Source of the DNA: JAJDOD01 sp039024895
GTDB lineage: Bacteria > Pseudomonadota > Alphaproteobacteria > Rhodobacterales > Rhodobacteraceae
Reading direction: 5' to 3'
DNA length: 64,000 nucleotides
NCBI GenBank assembly: GCA_039024895.1
Contig: JBCCPJ010000003.1
Location: forward strand, 124,001-188,000
Shown: positions 63,594 through 64,000 of the stretch, piece by piece
Position numbering within the stretch: the stretch's first letter is position 1
Layout: the number at the start of each line of letters is the position of its first letter
The notes under the pieces: generated by a model
Seen by the model: only the letters and a program-made list of their open reading frames with translations
Databases searched by the model: none
What the model was told of the DNA's origin: nothing
Translations under genes and position numbers: made by a program

Positions 63594-64000
63594 TCAGCGC
63601 GGGAGAAGCACGCTGTCGATCACGTGGATGATGCCGTTCGAGGTCATGATGTCGGCGGTTACGACGTTTGAGCTGTTGATCTTGACGCCGTTGCGTCCGT
63701 CAAAGTGCACGGCGCGGCCTTCGACGGTCGTGATGGAGCCGCGTTTGCCCGCGAGGCGCGAGGCAGGCACTTCGCCAGACACAACGTGGTACGTCAGAAT
63801 TTCGACGAGCTGCGCTTTGTTTTCCGGCAAGAGCAGGCTTTCGACCGTCCCGGCGGGAAGGGCCGCAAAAGCGTCATCGGTCGGTGCGAATACGGTGAAC
63901 GGGCCGGGCGATTTGAGCGTTTCGACAAGATCGGCGGCTTGAACGGCGGCCACGAGCGTTGTGAACGAGCCGGCCGCAACGGCGGTGTCAACGATATCCG
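63594..64000 (-). CDS. FAS1-domain protein (5' end outside window)
   Basis: About 135 codons are visible from the window edge to the stop at 63594. The sequence is one FAS1 domain (FAPTDDAFAALPAGTVESLL, then TYHVVSGEVPASRLAGK, and IIHVIDSVLLPR at the end). It is upstream of the RTX fasciclin gene by 31 bases, with a GGAGG site before that gene. It may be the N-terminal gene of a secreted-fasciclin operon. Confidence 0.85.
   Translation of the reverse strand, partial: DIVDTAVAAGSFTTLVAAVQAADLVETLKSPGPFTVFAPTDDAFAALPAGTVESLLLPENKAQLVEILTYHVVSGEVPASRLAGKRGSITTVEGRAVHFDGRNGVKINSSNVVTADIMTSNGIIHVIDSVLLPR

Noticed and set aside
1..64000. CRISPR arrays, insertion sequences, phage genes
   Set aside because: None seen: no regularly spaced repeats, transposase or integrase motifs on either strand.

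Overview
The window looks like the chromosome of a marine Alphaproteobacterium of the Rhodobacterales (roseobacter-like). The reasons are the fbcFBC-type bc1 operon, a RegA/PrrA-type response regulator, the high-GC coding sequence with many ATGA/GTGA stop-start overlaps, many ABC importers with TauA- or Pot-type components, and a hairpin repeat ending in a TATTTTT tail of a kind I associate with that order. The identification is by family resemblance only. I see no phage, transposase or CRISPR array; the window is mostly ordinary chromosome with several accessory blocks.

Region by region. 1-3741: a TauA-like periplasmic binding protein (cut by the window edge), an IclR regulator and a divergent FAD amine-oxidase-like gene, with a candidate IclR operator. 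3811-9766: a PLP-dependent dehydratase and a nonulosonic-acid (sialic-acid-like) cassette consisting of NeuB-type synthase, WaaA-family transferase, Gfo/Idh oxidoreductase, CMP-sugar synthetase and SDR. 9810-23382: an exopolysaccharide region. A rhomboid protease, a PrsT-like TPR lipoprotein and an initiating sugar-phosphate transferase run left; an ExeA-like ATPase, a Wzz/GNVR chain-length protein and a tyrosine autokinase run right; ugd, a UDP-glucuronate epimerase and rmlA, rmlD, rmlB, rmlC supply nucleotide sugars. This is the gene set of XrtA/PEP-CTERM-type EPS loci, but no exosortase is present here.

23527-28022: a YbdK-type ligase, a 42-residue membrane peptide not previously listed as an ORF, an MFS permease, then two divergent decayed genes: a secreted metallo-beta-lactamase-fold hydrolase broken by a 16-bp tandem duplication, and its LysR neighbour with two in-frame TAG codons and a late frameshift. 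28044-30864: cytochrome bc1 complex. 31094-36100: dapF-mtaB-GST-PaiB-like run, then a SUMF1-type protein and a ClpP-like lipoprotein. 36464-36539: tRNA-Lys(TTT). 36674-39177: a LysR/flavoprotein divergent pair with two strong palindromes. 39204-43931: a long leftward run including UbiG-like and MddA/ICMT-like methyltransferases, RegA and a FolB-like protein. 44070-46805: DoxX-type membrane proteins, a small conserved gene and an NAD(P)-binding protein.

47148-49427: a three-gene phospholipid module (acyltransferase, CdsA-like, CDP-alcohol phosphotransferase). 49438-56005: a Pot-type ABC importer with an Asp/Glu/hydantoin racemase, run divergently from a GntR regulator and a GNAT acetyltransferase. 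56092-58905: two SDRs and a LysR. 58969-64000: a type I secretion exporter (ABC plus HlyD) next to a two-FAS1-domain RTX protein and a further FAS1 protein cut by the window end. Together the accessory blocks point to investment in cell-surface chemistry: LPS nonulosonate, EPS and secreted fasciclin adhesins.
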